64,000 nt of DNA from Mycobacterium sp. 1081908.1 (GCF_001673535.1 NZ_LZLY01000160.1:61634-125633); one strand, 5' to 3'. Counted from the first letter of the stretch, positions 23,766-32,857 are shown. Notes: a model not told the origin generated them from the letters alone. A program made the numbers and translations.

Positions 23766-24773
23766 ATGTTGATCAGCGTGCTGGACCGAGTCGAGTTCGA
23801 GGTAACCCGTGAGGCCCCGTCGCTGCAGCACTATCGGCGGGAATGGACGCCCGGACACGGCGCGGAATTGGCCGGCGTCTGGCTGGGGGCGGTCGTCACC
23901 GACGCCTCGGGCCAGGATTACTGGGGGCTGCGGGGAACGGACGACTTCCTGGTCGGGATGACCCATGTCGTCTCGCCCATTTGCGGTTTCCGCGCCCTGA
24001 CGGAGGGCCTCGATCCGGACGCGCAGCACCTGTTCGACGAGTACTCGTCGATCGACTGGTTCGAACCCCTCGAGTACATCGACGGCGGCGATCGATTGCA
24101 GACGATCTACTCCAGCGGCCGCATCGAACGCGACGCCGCCGGCCTGCACTGGTACGACGCAAGCGACAGGTGGCAGATCCACGGGCAGACGGTCAGCGAC
24201 GTCGTCGTGACCCACGTTCCCGCGCAAGACGGTGTCGACGACGAGGTCTACTACCGCCACGAGCTGATGTACGCGACGGGCGTGGTCAACGGCGTCGAGG
24301 TCTCCGGCTACGCTCACCAGGACTTCGCCTACGGCCCGCCGGGCATGGCCTATACGCAACTGCCGATCGCCCGTCACCTGCAGGGCATGTGGGTGTCCTG
24401 GCTGCACGTGTACAGCGACGGGGAACTCGGCGGCGGCAGCTTTTGGCAGGGCCGAGACAACCTCGTCTTCGGGCCCGGCTACCAGCTCCGGGGCGGCGTC
24501 ACCACCGTGCACGACGACATCGTCGCCAAGCCGAGCTTCGACGGCGACGGAAGGCTGGTCGCCCTGGACGCGTCGATCGGCGCCGATTCGTACTCGTTCG
24601 CGTTCGACACCAGCGGCAGCCCGCTGCATTTCTTCGGACGACTGACCGGCAGTTCGTCCGGCAAGGAGCCGGCGCGAAGCTGGTGCTGGGTCGAGTACGC
24701 CGGCGGCATGCTGACGCCCGAACTGCTCGACATGATGATGCAGCGCTTCAAACTTGCCCGGGCCCACGGGTGA
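23766..24773 (+). CDS. Hypothetical beta-rich protein, first gene of a three-gene operon
   Basis: This is a 335-residue protein without signal peptide or membrane helix. Phrases such as GQDYWGLRGTDDFL, YDASDRWQIHGQTV and SWLHVYSDGELGGGSFW alternate short hydrophobic and polar runs. This suggests a beta-sandwich or lipocalin-like lipid-binding fold (CrtC/DUF7065-like), but that is a guess. It overlaps the next gene by four bases (GTGA). A GTG at 23778 is an alternative start. It is not recognised from M. tuberculosis. Confidence 0.75.
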   Translation: MLISVLDRVEFEVTREAPSLQHYRREWTPGHGAELAGVWLGAVVTDASGQDYWGLRGTDDFLVGMTHVVSPICGFRALTEGLDPDAQHLFDEYSSIDWFEPLEYIDGGDRLQTIYSSGRIERDAAGLHWYDASDRWQIHGQTVSDVVVTHVPAQDGVDDEVYYRHELMYATGVVNGVEVSGYAHQDFAYGPPGMAYTQLPIARHLQGMWVSWLHVYSDGELGGGSFWQGRDNLVFGPGYQLRGGVTTVHDDIVAKPSFDGDGRLVALDASIGADSYSFAFDTSGSPLHFFGRLTGSSSGKEPARSWCWVEYAGGMLTPELLDMMMQRFKLARAHG

Positions 24774-25885
24774 CCGCGGTCAAGGCCGCCCGCATCGGGC
24801 TGCTGTTCGATTACCTCGACGGCGACGGTGGCTACGACCAGAACGTCCTTCCCTCTTTGCAATTGGTCGTCGACGACTACGTGCAGCGCGGCGTCGTGGA
24901 CCGGCCGGTCGAGTTCGTCGTCCGCGCGGTGCAGGGCCTGCCGAACGGTTCCTTCCGAGCCGTCCGCGACGCCTTCTTCGAGCTGATCGAGGAAGACGTG
25001 CTGGTGATCTTCGGCCCGTGGGTGTCCGAGAACGGAGTCGCGCTCCGCCGCTACGTCGAAGACCTCGGGCAGGTGCCGATCATCACGATGGGCGCATCCG
25101 AGAACATGCTGGGCGAGTGGGTGTTCGGGCTGCCCGCGGGTTCGATGGAGGAAGAACCCATCATCATGGCGACCGTCGCCGCGCTCGACGGCTGCAGGAC
25201 GGTGGGGATCGCGTTCGAATCTTCGCTGATCGGGGACGAGTACCTGCGCACGGCCCGCGTGGCGTGCAAGGACGTGGGCCTGGACATCACAGCCGAGGTC
25301 GCGATCCCGCAGGTCCAGACCAACAAACGAAAGGCCATGGCGGAGTTGGCGGTTCATCGACCCGACGGCATCCTGCACGTGGGTTTCGGGCTGGGCATCC
25401 CCGGCATGAACGTCGCGCTGACCGAAATCGGTTGGCTGCCGCCCCGATACACGACGACGGCCTTCGAGTTCGCGACGACCAGCCGGTGGTGGCTCGAGCA
25501 GCTGGCCGGCTGGATCGGGTTGGACCAGTTCGACGAGCGCAACACGATCGGTCGGGCCTTCCTCGACCGCTTCGAGGCGCGGCACGGGCACCGGCCCGAG
25601 TACTTCTTCCCGGTCTACTGCTGCGACGTCGGGCGCGTGATGATGACCGCCCTGGCCACCGCGCGACCGTTGACCGGCGGGGGCGTCAAGGCGGCGCTGG
25701 AGAGGATCAAGATGATGCCGGCCGCGTCGGGAGCACCGGGCACCCGAGTCGGCTTCGGCAAGTTCATCCGCCGGGGGTGGATGGGCAGCGAATTCCTGGT
25801 GGCCCGCCGGGTCCTGCCCGACGCCAGCGGCATCGTCATGCACGGGACCATCGAGGGCCTGGTCAATTCGCCTGCGCGCCAATGA
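24770..25885 (+). CDS. Branched-chain amino-acid-binding-protein fold (Peripla_BP_6) without signal peptide
   Basis: A 371-residue protein from GTG 24770. It follows the Leu/Ile/Val-binding fold: ARIGLLFDYLDGDGG, VLVIFGPWVSENGVALRRYVEDLGQVPIITMGAS, then PDGILHVGFGLGIPGMN. Normal members are secreted lipoproteins with ABC permeases. Here the first strand begins almost at the start codon, there is no signal peptide or lipobox, and no transporter gene is nearby. It may be a cytosolic ligand sensor like AmiC, or bind a substrate for the flanking enzymes. Confidence 0.82.
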   Translation: MTAVKAARIGLLFDYLDGDGGYDQNVLPSLQLVVDDYVQRGVVDRPVEFVVRAVQGLPNGSFRAVRDAFFELIEEDVLVIFGPWVSENGVALRRYVEDLGQVPIITMGASENMLGEWVFGLPAGSMEEEPIIMATVAALDGCRTVGIAFESSLIGDEYLRTARVACKDVGLDITAEVAIPQVQTNKRKAMAELAVHRPDGILHVGFGLGIPGMNVALTEIGWLPPRYTTTAFEFATTSRWWLEQLAGWIGLDQFDERNTIGRAFLDRFEARHGHRPEYFFPVYCCDVGRVMMTALATARPLTGGGVKAALERIKMMPAASGAPGTRVGFGKFIRRGWMGSEFLVARRVLPDASGIVMHGTIEGLVNSPARQ

Positions 25886-26928
25886 TACCCGTTCGCGTCG
25901 TGCAATGGGCGACGGGACCCGTGGGTTCCGCGCAGCTGCGCGAAGTGATCGACAACCCGCAGTTCGAGCTCGCGGGTGTGTTCGTGTACGACCCGGCCAA
26001 GGTCGGGACCGACGCCGGCGCACTGGTCGACAGGCCACCGACCGGCGTCGTCGCGTCCAATGACAAGTCGGCGATCCTGGCGCTCGACGCGGATGTCGTC
26101 CTGCACGCCGCCAGTAAGGCGGGGTCCGAAGACACCAACACAGCCGACATCGTGGCCCTGCTCGAGTCCGGCAAGGACGTCATCACGACCACGTCGTACA
26201 ACCACCTGCCCACCTGTGGCCGCGACACCCAGGAACGAATCACCCGGGCGTGTGAGCGCGGCGGCGCGCGATTCCACGCCGCGGGCGAACACCCCGGCTT
26301 CATGCTCGAACGGCTCGCGGTGGGGCTCACGGCCCTATCGCAGCGCGTCGACCGGATCACCGTGCAGGAGTTCGTCGATTGCTCCGGCATCTCGGAGCGC
26401 CGGATGCTCGTCGATCTCATGGGCATGGGCAAACCTCCCGAAGAGATCACCACCGAGTCACCGATGTTTCGGGCTGTGTCGCTGCAATACGAACAGGCGC
26501 TCGGCGCCGCCGCGGACACACTCGGCCTGGGCCTGGACGAGATCCGCTCGGACATCGAAACCGCAACGGGCAAAACCGATATCGAGCTCGCGTGCGGGCG
26601 GCTTCGGGCGGGCACGGTCGTGGCGCAGAAGCTGCGGTGGGCGGGCTATCGCGACGGTCGGTGCGTGCTCGTCGCGGAAGAATTCTGGACGGTCACCGAC
26701 TCCGTCGCCGGTTGGGACGTCGCGCGCGACGGTCAGTTTCTCGTGCGGGTGACCGTCGACGGGGCCCCGCCGCTGCGAGTCGAGATCCGAATCGGTGACG
26801 CCCCCGACGGCGGGCCGGGCGGCCAACTCGCGGTCGCCATGACCGCGGTCCGCGCCGTTCCCTATGTCAGGCAGATGCCGCCCGGCGTAGTGGTTCCGCC
26901 GGTGTTCGGCGCGTATCGCTGGCCTTGA
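25882..26928 (+). CDS. Dihydrodipicolinate reductase-like NAD(P)-dependent dehydrogenase
   Basis: This 348-residue protein starts at ATG 25882, overlapping the previous stop. The Rossmann opening VRVVQWATGPVGSAQLREV is characteristic of the DapB-like/diaminopentanoate-dehydrogenase family found in many mycobacterial copies. VFVYDPAKVGTDAG follows, then DVVLHAASKAGSEDTN, GKDVITTTSYNHL and AAGEHPGFMLERL. It probably oxidises or reduces a small amine or aldehyde with NAD(P). It completes the operon with the beta-rich and binding-fold proteins. Confidence 0.87.
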   Translation: MIPVRVVQWATGPVGSAQLREVIDNPQFELAGVFVYDPAKVGTDAGALVDRPPTGVVASNDKSAILALDADVVLHAASKAGSEDTNTADIVALLESGKDVITTTSYNHLPTCGRDTQERITRACERGGARFHAAGEHPGFMLERLAVGLTALSQRVDRITVQEFVDCSGISERRMLVDLMGMGKPPEEITTESPMFRAVSLQYEQALGAAADTLGLGLDEIRSDIETATGKTDIELACGRLRAGTVVAQKLRWAGYRDGRCVLVAEEFWTVTDSVAGWDVARDGQFLVRVTVDGAPPLRVEIRIGDAPDGGPGGQLAVAMTAVRAVPYVRQMPPGVVVPPVFGAYRWP

Positions 26929-26956
26929 CCTGGGCCGGTTTTGTTACCATCGCGCC

Positions 26957-27718
26957 GTGCGATCGGTGTCACGACGCGAGGTCCTCAAGTACGCGTTCGC
27001 GCCGGCCCTGCTGGGGCTGGCCGCGCCGCTCGCGCAGCAAAAAGCGTCCGCCGCCGACCTGAAGCTGATCGACTTCGCCGAGAAGCGGATCGCGCCCGAC
27101 GAGATCAAAGCCGCGGGTTACGGCGGCGTGGTGAACTACGTGTCCGCGTCGCGGCCGGGCGCGAACTTCGAGGCCAAGCCGATCACGCGCGAGTACGCCG
27201 ACGCGCTGCGCGCCGCGGGCCTTCAGATCGTGAGCAACTTCCAGTACGGCAAACCCGGCTGGCCCGACCCGTCGGACTACACCCGCGGGTACGACGGCGG
27301 CGTGGCCGACGCGCACACCGCCCTGCAACTGCACAACGCGGCGGGAGGGACGGCCTCGGCGCCGATCTTCTTCAGCGTCGACGACAACATCGACGAGAAC
27401 ACCTGGAATGGCCCTGCGGTGCAATGGTTTCGGGGGATCAACTCGGCGTTGGGCGTGGGCCGCACCGGCATCTACGGGCACGCCCGGGCGTGCGGGTGGG
27501 CGATCCGCGACGGCGTCATCGGGAACTCGACCACCCCGGGCCACCGCTGGGCGTGGCAGACCAGGTCGTGGTCGAACGGGGAGCGCGAACCGGCGGCGGT
27601 GCTCTATCAGACCGTGGTCAACAGCCCGTCGAACCCGAGCCCGCTGCTGGGCGGGATCAACGTGGACATCGACGACGTCCTCGCCGCCGATTTCGGCCAG
27701 TGGGATTTTCCGCGCTGA
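26957..27718 (+). CDS. Tat-exported DUF1906 protein (Rv2525c-like)
   Basis: This 253-residue protein begins with a twin-arginine signal (SRREVLKYAFAPALLGLAAPL, cleaved near AAD). The mature part follows M. tuberculosis Rv2525c: IKAAGYGGVVNYVSASRPG, LQIVSNFQYGKPG, ALQLHNAAGGTASAPIFFSVDDN, then NVDIDDVLAADFGQW. Rv2525c has a glycoside-hydrolase-like TIM barrel, and its loss alters beta-lactam sensitivity, so a cell-wall role is plausible. It stops 7 bases from the stop of the convergent hydrolase. Confidence 0.9.
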   Translation: MRSVSRREVLKYAFAPALLGLAAPLAQQKASAADLKLIDFAEKRIAPDEIKAAGYGGVVNYVSASRPGANFEAKPITREYADALRAAGLQIVSNFQYGKPGWPDPSDYTRGYDGGVADAHTALQLHNAAGGTASAPIFFSVDDNIDENTWNGPAVQWFRGINSALGVGRTGIYGHARACGWAIRDGVIGNSTTPGHRWAWQTRSWSNGEREPAAVLYQTVVNSPSNPSPLLGGINVDIDDVLAADFGQWDFPR

Positions 27719-27725
27719 TCCGGCT

Positions 27726-28616
27726 CTACATCCCCAGGTGTACCGGACGGTCACCGTTCCGCTGGGGCGCGGTCGCCGGGGTCGTCGACGCGATGAAGTC
27801 CTCCAGGATGTCCGCCACAGCCGACGGAGCTTCCACATGAGGAAAGTGTCCGATGCCCTCGAGTACCTCGAGGCGACTGCCCTCCAGCGCATCATGGGCG
27901 GCGTAGGCGTGGGCAACGGGAATGATCCGGTCCTGGTCGCCCCAGATCAGCACTATGGGCATCCCGGCCGCGAGGTGGATCTTGTTCAAAGCGCTGACCG
28001 CCTGACCGCGGTAGTCCACCACTGAGCGCAAGGTCCGCAAAAAGGCTTGGCGGGTCCGCGCGTCGGACAGCGAGGAGTAGGCGTGCCACATCTGACCCGC
28101 TCGCGGCGCCCGAATCCCGGCCGAGGTCAGCCACGAACCCAGCTTGTTCCCGAGGTTCAGCACCGGTTGCGGTGCGACGACGGGCAACACGAACTCCGCG
28201 CCCGGTGCGGACAGGATCCGTAGCAGCGGGCTGAGGTCGGGGCCGAGGCCACCGCTGCCGATGAGGGCCAGCCGCTCGCAATGGTCCCGGTGCTGGTGGG
28301 CGAACTGCATCGCGATACCGCCGCCGAGGGACTGCCCAATGACCGTTGCCCGGTCCACCCCGAGTTCGTCGAGCAGGTCGCGCAGAAAGACGGCGAAGGC
28401 TCCCAGCGAGTAATCGCCACGGGGTTTGGCGGACATGCCGTGGCCGAGCAGGTCCGGGGCGATGACGCGGTATTTCTTCGACAGCTGCGGAATGATCGCA
28501 TGCCACGTCGCGGAGCTGCCGGCCATCCCGTGGATCAGCAGCAGGGCAGGGCCGTCGCCGGCATCCCGGTACGCGATCCGGTCCCCGTGGAGTTCGAGAT
28601 ACTGCAATTCGCTCAT
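27726..28616 (-). CDS. Alpha/beta hydrolase (Rv2715-like)
   Basis: This 296-residue cytosolic protein has the oxyanion motif LIHGMAGSSATW and the nucleophile elbow GQSLGGGIAMQFAHQ. The acid is in WGDQDRIIPV and the His in GIGHFPHVE, so the triad is complete. The text resembles M. tuberculosis Rv2715 and epoxide-hydrolase-like esterases. A perfect palindrome TTACCC-GT-GGGTAA lies 77 bases upstream of the start, suggesting repressor control. The substrate is unknown. Confidence 0.87.
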   Translation of the reverse strand: MSELQYLELHGDRIAYRDAGDGPALLLIHGMAGSSATWHAIIPQLSKKYRVIAPDLLGHGMSAKPRGDYSLGAFAVFLRDLLDELGVDRATVIGQSLGGGIAMQFAHQHRDHCERLALIGSGGLGPDLSPLLRILSAPGAEFVLPVVAPQPVLNLGNKLGSWLTSAGIRAPRAGQMWHAYSSLSDARTRQAFLRTLRSVVDYRGQAVSALNKIHLAAGMPIVLIWGDQDRIIPVAHAYAAHDALEGSRLEVLEGIGHFPHVEAPSAVADILEDFIASTTPATAPQRNGDRPVHLGM

Positions 28617-28692
28617 GTCAACCGTTTACCCAGCTTTGGTAGTCGGACGCATCGGCCATCTAGCCACGGTACGCAACTTACGCCTTCGTAGG

Positions 28693-28706
28693 TTACCCGT
28701 GGGTAA
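28693..28706. promoter_or_regulatory. Palindromic operator-like site
   Basis: TTACCC and GGGTAA form perfect 6-base arms around GT. It lies in the promoter region of the hydrolase that starts at 28616, away from the katG terminator. It resembles TetR-type operators in front of mycobacterial lipid genes; the regulator is not identified. Confidence 0.5.
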
Positions 28707-28740
28707 TAGTGTGGCTGGCCTCACTGTGCGCCATAGCCGA

Positions 28741-28769
28741 CGCCCCGCGAGTCGGTAGCTCGCGGGGCG
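28741..28769 (-). terminator. katG hairpin terminator
   Basis: CGCCCCGCGAG and CTCGCGGGGCG form an 11-base perfect stem around a 7-base loop, 24 bases after the katG stop. No T-run follows, as is common for mycobacterial terminators. Confidence 0.75.
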
Positions 28770-28793
28770 CCGGGCGTTATCGGATTCCGGGCG

Positions 28794-30977
28794 TTACTTG
28801 AGGTCGAACCGGTCGGCGTTCATGACCTTCACCCAGGCCGCGACGAAGTCCTCGACGAACTTCCCCTGGTAGTCGTCCTGGGCGTAGACCTCAGACAGCG
28901 CACGGAGCACCGAGTTCGACCCGAAGACCAGGTCGTTGGCGGTCGCCGTCCACTTCTTCTGTCCCGACTTGCGGTCGACCACCTCGTAGACGTTCTCCGC
29001 GGTCTCCGACGCCTTCCACGCGTTGTCCATGTCGAGCAGGTTGACGAAGAAGTCGTTGGTCAGCACCCCGGGCCTGTCGGTGAACACCCCGTGCTTGCTG
29101 CCGCCGTGGTTCGCGCCGAGGGCACGCAGCCCGCCGACGAGCACCGTCATCTCGGGCCCGGTCACGCCCAGCAGGTAGGCCCGCTCCACCAGCAGCTGCT
29201 CCAGTGGCGCCTTCTCGCCGGCGCGGATGTAGTTGCGGAACCCGTCGGCCCGCGGTTCGAGCACCGCGAACGACTCCACGTCGGTGCTCTCCTGCGAGGC
29301 ATCGGTGCGCCCCGGCGCGAAGTGCACCGTGATCTCGTAGCCGGCGTCCTTGGCGGCCTTCTCCACCGCCGCCGAGCCGGCCAGCACGATCAGGTCCGCC
29401 AAGGAGATCTTCTTGCCGCCCGAAGCCGACGCGTTGAAGTCCTGCTGGATCTTCTCCAGCACGGGCAGCACCTTGTCCAGCTCGGAGGGCTCGTTGACCT
29501 CCCAGTTGCGCTGCGGCTCTAAGCGCAGCCTCGCCCCATTGGCGCCGCCCCGCTTGTCGGTGTTGCGGTAGCTCGACGCCGCCGACCACGCCGTCTTGAC
29601 GAGTTGCGGCACCGACAGGCCGGAGTCGAGCACCTTGCCCTTCAGCGCGGCGACGTCCTTGTCGTCGACCAGCTCGTGGTCGACAGCCGGAACCGGGTCC
29701 TGCCACAGCTGCGGCTCGGCGACCCACGGCCCGAGGTAGCGGCTGATCGGGCCCATGTCGCGATGCAGCAGCTTGTACCAGGCCTTGGCGAACGCCTCGG
29801 TCAGCTCCTCGGGATGGTCGAGCCAGCGGCGGGTGATGTCGCGGTAGATCGGGGACTCCCGCATCGAGATGTCGGTCACCAGCATCGTCGGGGCGCGGCC
29901 CGGCCCGCCGAAGGGATCCGGGATGGTGCCGGCACCGGCCCCGTCCTTGGCGACGAACTGCCACGCGTCGCCGGGGCTCTTGGTCAGCTCCCACTCGTAG
30001 CCGTACAGGGTCTCCAGGAAGGTGTTGTCCCACTTGGTCGGGGTGGGCGTCCAGACCACCTCCAGGCCGCTGGTGATGGCGTCCTTGCCCACGCCGCTAC
30101 CGTGCGAGCTCTTCCAGCCCAGCCCCTGTTGCTCGATCGGGGCGGCCTCCGGCTCGGGACCCACCAGGTCGCCGCTGCCGGCGCCGTGGGTCTTGCCGAA
30201 GCTGTGCCCGCCGACGATCAGCGCGGCGGTCTCCTCGTCGTTCATCGCCATCCGGCCAAACGTCTCGCGGATGTCGATCGCCGCGGCGATCGGGTCCGGC
30301 TTGCCCTCGGGCCCTTCGGGATTCACGTAGATCAGGCCCATGGTGGTCGCGCCGTAGGGCTGCGCGAGATCCCGCTCGCCGGAGTAGCGCTTGTTGGTGC
30401 CCAGCCATTCGTCCTCTTCGCCCCAGAGGATCTCTTCGGGCTCCCAGACGTCCTCGCGGCCGAAGGCGAAGCCGAAGGTCTTGAAGCCCATCGACTCCAG
30501 CGCGCAGTTGCCGGCGAAGATGATCAGGTCGGCCCAGGAGATCTTGTTGCCGTACTTCTTCTTGACCGGCCACAGCAGCCGGCGCGCCTTGTCCAGGCTG
30601 ACGTTGTCCGGCCAGCTGTTGAGCGGGGCGAAGCGCTGCATGCCCTGCCCACCGCCGCCACGGCCGTCGTGAATGCGGTAGGTGCCGGCGGCGTGCCAGC
30701 TCATCCGGATGAACAGGCCGCCGTAGTGGCCGTAGTCGGCGGGCCACCAGTCCTGCGATGTGGTCATCACCGAGATGACGTCCGCCTTGAGCGCGTCGAC
30801 GTCGAGCTTGGCGAATTCCGCGGCGTAGTCGAAGTCTTCGCCGAGCGGGTTGGACTGGGGGGAGTGCGGGTGCAGCGTCGACACGTCGATCTGGTCGGGC
30901 CACCAGTCCCGGTTCGTCAGCGGCGCGTGCGATTTGGGCTCGGGCGCGGGGATTACCGGGTTTTCGCTCTCAGACAC
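28794..30977 (-). CDS. katG: Catalase-peroxidase KatG
   Basis: This 727-residue haem enzyme removes H2O2 and is the activator of isoniazid in M. tuberculosis. Distal residues Arg91, Trp94 and His95 lie in IRMSWHAAGTYR. Tyr217 (GLIYVNPEG) and Met243 (RMAMNDEE) complete the Met-Tyr-Trp adduct. The proximal His is 258 (VGGHSFGKTHGA). Ser303 in DAITSGLEVVW matches M. tuberculosis Ser315. Two peroxidase-like halves are present, the C-terminal one starting near GAKKISLADLIVLAG-type text. The start is GTG 30977 after GAAAGGAAAG. The gene is 36 bases downstream of furA. Confidence 0.97.
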   Translation of the reverse strand: MSESENPVIPAPEPKSHAPLTNRDWWPDQIDVSTLHPHSPQSNPLGEDFDYAAEFAKLDVDALKADVISVMTTSQDWWPADYGHYGGLFIRMSWHAAGTYRIHDGRGGGGQGMQRFAPLNSWPDNVSLDKARRLLWPVKKKYGNKISWADLIIFAGNCALESMGFKTFGFAFGREDVWEPEEILWGEEDEWLGTNKRYSGERDLAQPYGATTMGLIYVNPEGPEGKPDPIAAAIDIRETFGRMAMNDEETAALIVGGHSFGKTHGAGSGDLVGPEPEAAPIEQQGLGWKSSHGSGVGKDAITSGLEVVWTPTPTKWDNTFLETLYGYEWELTKSPGDAWQFVAKDGAGAGTIPDPFGGPGRAPTMLVTDISMRESPIYRDITRRWLDHPEELTEAFAKAWYKLLHRDMGPISRYLGPWVAEPQLWQDPVPAVDHELVDDKDVAALKGKVLDSGLSVPQLVKTAWSAASSYRNTDKRGGANGARLRLEPQRNWEVNEPSELDKVLPVLEKIQQDFNASASGGKKISLADLIVLAGSAAVEKAAKDAGYEITVHFAPGRTDASQESTDVESFAVLEPRADGFRNYIRAGEKAPLEQLLVERAYLLGVTGPEMTVLVGGLRALGANHGGSKHGVFTDRPGVLTNDFFVNLLDMDNAWKASETAENVYEVVDRKSGQKKWTATANDLVFGSNSVLRALSEVYAQDDYQGKFVEDFVAAWVKVMNADRFDLK

Positions 30978-31013
30978 AACTTTCCTTTCGGTGTTAGGTG
31001 GAACGGGCTGTGC

Positions 31014-31454
31014 TCAGGACTCTGCCGTCGAGCAGGCGGGGCACATGCCCCAATAGATGACTTCGGCCTCGTCGAGGACGTAGCCATCCAGAACGTTGTT
31101 GTCGTCCAACGGCGTCAGGCACGGCGCCTCGCCGACCGCACAGTCGACGTCGGTGATGTCCCCGCAGGAGCGGCACACGGCATGGTGGTGGTTGTCGCCG
31201 ACGCGGGATTCATAGCGGGCGACCAGACCCAATGGCTGGATCCGACGCACCAGGCCCGCGGCGGTCAGCGCGCTCAGCACGTCGTACACGGCCTGGCGCG
31301 AGACGTCGGGCAAGTCCCCGCGCACCGCGTTGAAGATCGTGTCGGTGTCGGCATGCGGGTTGGCGTGCACGGCCTCGAGGACGGCGACCCGGGGGCGGGT
31401 CACTCGCAGGTCGGCCATGCGCAGCCGCTCCGCGTAACTCGCCGATGAGGACAC
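31014..31454 (-). CDS. furA: Ferric uptake regulator family protein FurA
   Basis: This 146-residue repressor carries a winged helix (LRVTRPRVAVLEAV, then DVSRQAVYDVLSALTAAGLV). Metal-binding segments are RVGDNHHHAVCRSCG with DVDC, and the C-terminal CPAC. Start GTG 31454 (VSSSASYAERLR) is favoured over ATG 31463 for two reasons: it matches the start of M. tuberculosis FurA, and a -10 box ends exactly 7 bases upstream, which predicts a leaderless mRNA. FurA represses its own promoter and thereby katG. Confidence 0.93.
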   Translation of the reverse strand: MSSSASYAERLRMADLRVTRPRVAVLEAVHANPHADTDTIFNAVRGDLPDVSRQAVYDVLSALTAAGLVRRIQPLGLVARYESRVGDNHHHAVCRSCGDITDVDCAVGEAPCLTPLDDNNVLDGYVLDEAEVIYWGMCPACSTAES

Positions 31455-31461
31455 GTGGTCC

Positions 31462-31490
31462 ATATCACTCCCTTATTTGGAATCAGTCAA
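31462..31490 (-). promoter_or_regulatory. furA-katG promoter and FurA box
   Basis: On the minus strand TTGACT (31490-31485), a 17-base spacer GATTCCAAATAAGGGAG and TGATAT (31467-31462) make a good SigA-type promoter. The AT-rich spacer resembles the known FurA binding region in M. tuberculosis. The -10 lies 7 bases from GTG 31454. Confidence 0.75.
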
Positions 31491-31591
31491 GACTTTCCCG
31501 GGGGAGAGTGCCCGAATGTCTGGTGAACCGTGCCCCTCGGTTGGGGGCCAGCGGGCCGAATCCCGTTGCGCCAGAGCGCGACTCCGCGACC

Positions 31592-32857
31592 CTAGGAAGC
31601 CGGCCGCAGGGCGCTGCCGTTGCGCCACTGGTCCCAGCTGAGCGTCCAGTCACCGTTCTGGGCCAGCGTCAACGGCGGCCCTCCGCTGTTGCGGACCTCG
31701 ACGACGTCTCCCGGCACGGAGAAGTCGTAGAACCACTTCGCGTTGTCGGCGTTGAGGTTCAGGCACCCGTGGGAGGTGTCGCGGTGACCCTGGGCCCACA
31801 CCGTGGCGTCCAGCTCGTGCAGGTAGATGCCGTCGGTGCTGATCTTGGTCGCGTAATTGATGGTCTCGCGATAGCCGAGGCGCGAGTTCTTGGGCAGCCC
31901 GAACGTCGAGGAGTCCATCACGACCGGGTTGCCCTTGTCGATCACGGTGTAGATGCCCGGCGGGGTCCACAGCGAGATGGTGCGACCGCCGACGTCCTCG
32001 GTGCCGCCCATGCCCATGCTGGTGGGCATGGTGCGGACGAGCCTGCCGTTGTCGAAGACGCTGACTTGTTTGGTGGCGTCGTCGGCGATGGATATGTGCG
32101 CGTCGCCGATCCGGAACGACACCCGCGTGTCGTCTTGTCCGAATAGCCCGTCGCCCAGGGCGATTCCGTAGATCTTGGCTTCGGCGGTGACGGTCGTTCC
32201 CGGGGCGTAGTAGTGCTCGGGTCGCCAGTGGGCGTTTTGGCTGTCCACCCAGAACCATGAACCCTGCACCGGCGGGTTGGTGGTCACGCTCAGCTGCCGC
32301 TCGGCGGCGGCCCGGTCGGCGATCTGCTCGTCGAAGTGGGCGACGACCACCATTCCGACGCCGTAGGTGCCGCCGTCGTGCAACGCGGCCTCCGAGGTGG
32401 TGGTGAACGAAACCTTGGTCTGGTTGGAGGGCTGCAGCGTGGAGAACGACGAGACCTGCGTTGCCGCAGCGCCGTTGGGCCCGCGCGCCGTGACGGTGAC
32501 CGTGTAGGTGCGCCCGTATCCCAGCGGGACGGTGGGCTTCCAGACGGTGTTGTCCGGCGTCGTGACGCCCTGGACCGGTTTGCCGCTCTCGTTGACCATG
32601 CGAACGTCCGTGAGCGTCCCCGCGTCGGCCTTCACCATGACCGGTGCGACCGGGTCGACGTCGTGCGCGCCGGGTCCGGGCGTGATCGTTATCTGCGCCG
32701 TGTCAGGGTCTTTCGCCGCGGCCCCGGGGCGCGGGCAGGTGCCGTGCGGGCACCTGGCCGACGTCGCAAGCAAGATCGCGCCCACCACCCCGACCACGAG
32801 CAACACCGCCAACAGGAACGGGCGCAGCCATCCAGTTGCCGAGCGGAGGGCGATCAT
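31592..32857 (-). CDS. L,D-transpeptidase (YkuD domain) with Ig-like domains
   Basis: This is a 421-residue membrane-anchored protein. One N-terminal helix (LRPFLLAVLLVVGVVGAILLA) is followed by Ig-like regions (VSSFSTLQPSNQTKV, SVTTNPPVQGSWFWVD, WRPEHYYAPGTTVTA). The C-terminal catalytic domain has MDSSTFG and the active-site HGCLN with upstream DTS. The family makes 3-3 cross-links in peptidoglycan and resists most penicillins. It resembles LdtMt2 in layout but is a separate paralogue. An ATG at 32863 is an alternative start. Confidence 0.9.
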   Translation of the reverse strand: MIALRSATGWLRPFLLAVLLVVGVVGAILLATSARCPHGTCPRPGAAAKDPDTAQITITPGPGAHDVDPVAPVMVKADAGTLTDVRMVNESGKPVQGVTTPDNTVWKPTVPLGYGRTYTVTVTARGPNGAAATQVSSFSTLQPSNQTKVSFTTTSEAALHDGGTYGVGMVVVAHFDEQIADRAAAERQLSVTTNPPVQGSWFWVDSQNAHWRPEHYYAPGTTVTAEAKIYGIALGDGLFGQDDTRVSFRIGDAHISIADDATKQVSVFDNGRLVRTMPTSMGMGGTEDVGGRTISLWTPPGIYTVIDKGNPVVMDSSTFGLPKNSRLGYRETINYATKISTDGIYLHELDATVWAQGHRDTSHGCLNLNADNAKWFYDFSVPGDVVEVRNSGGPPLTLAQNGDWTLSWDQWRNGSALRPAS

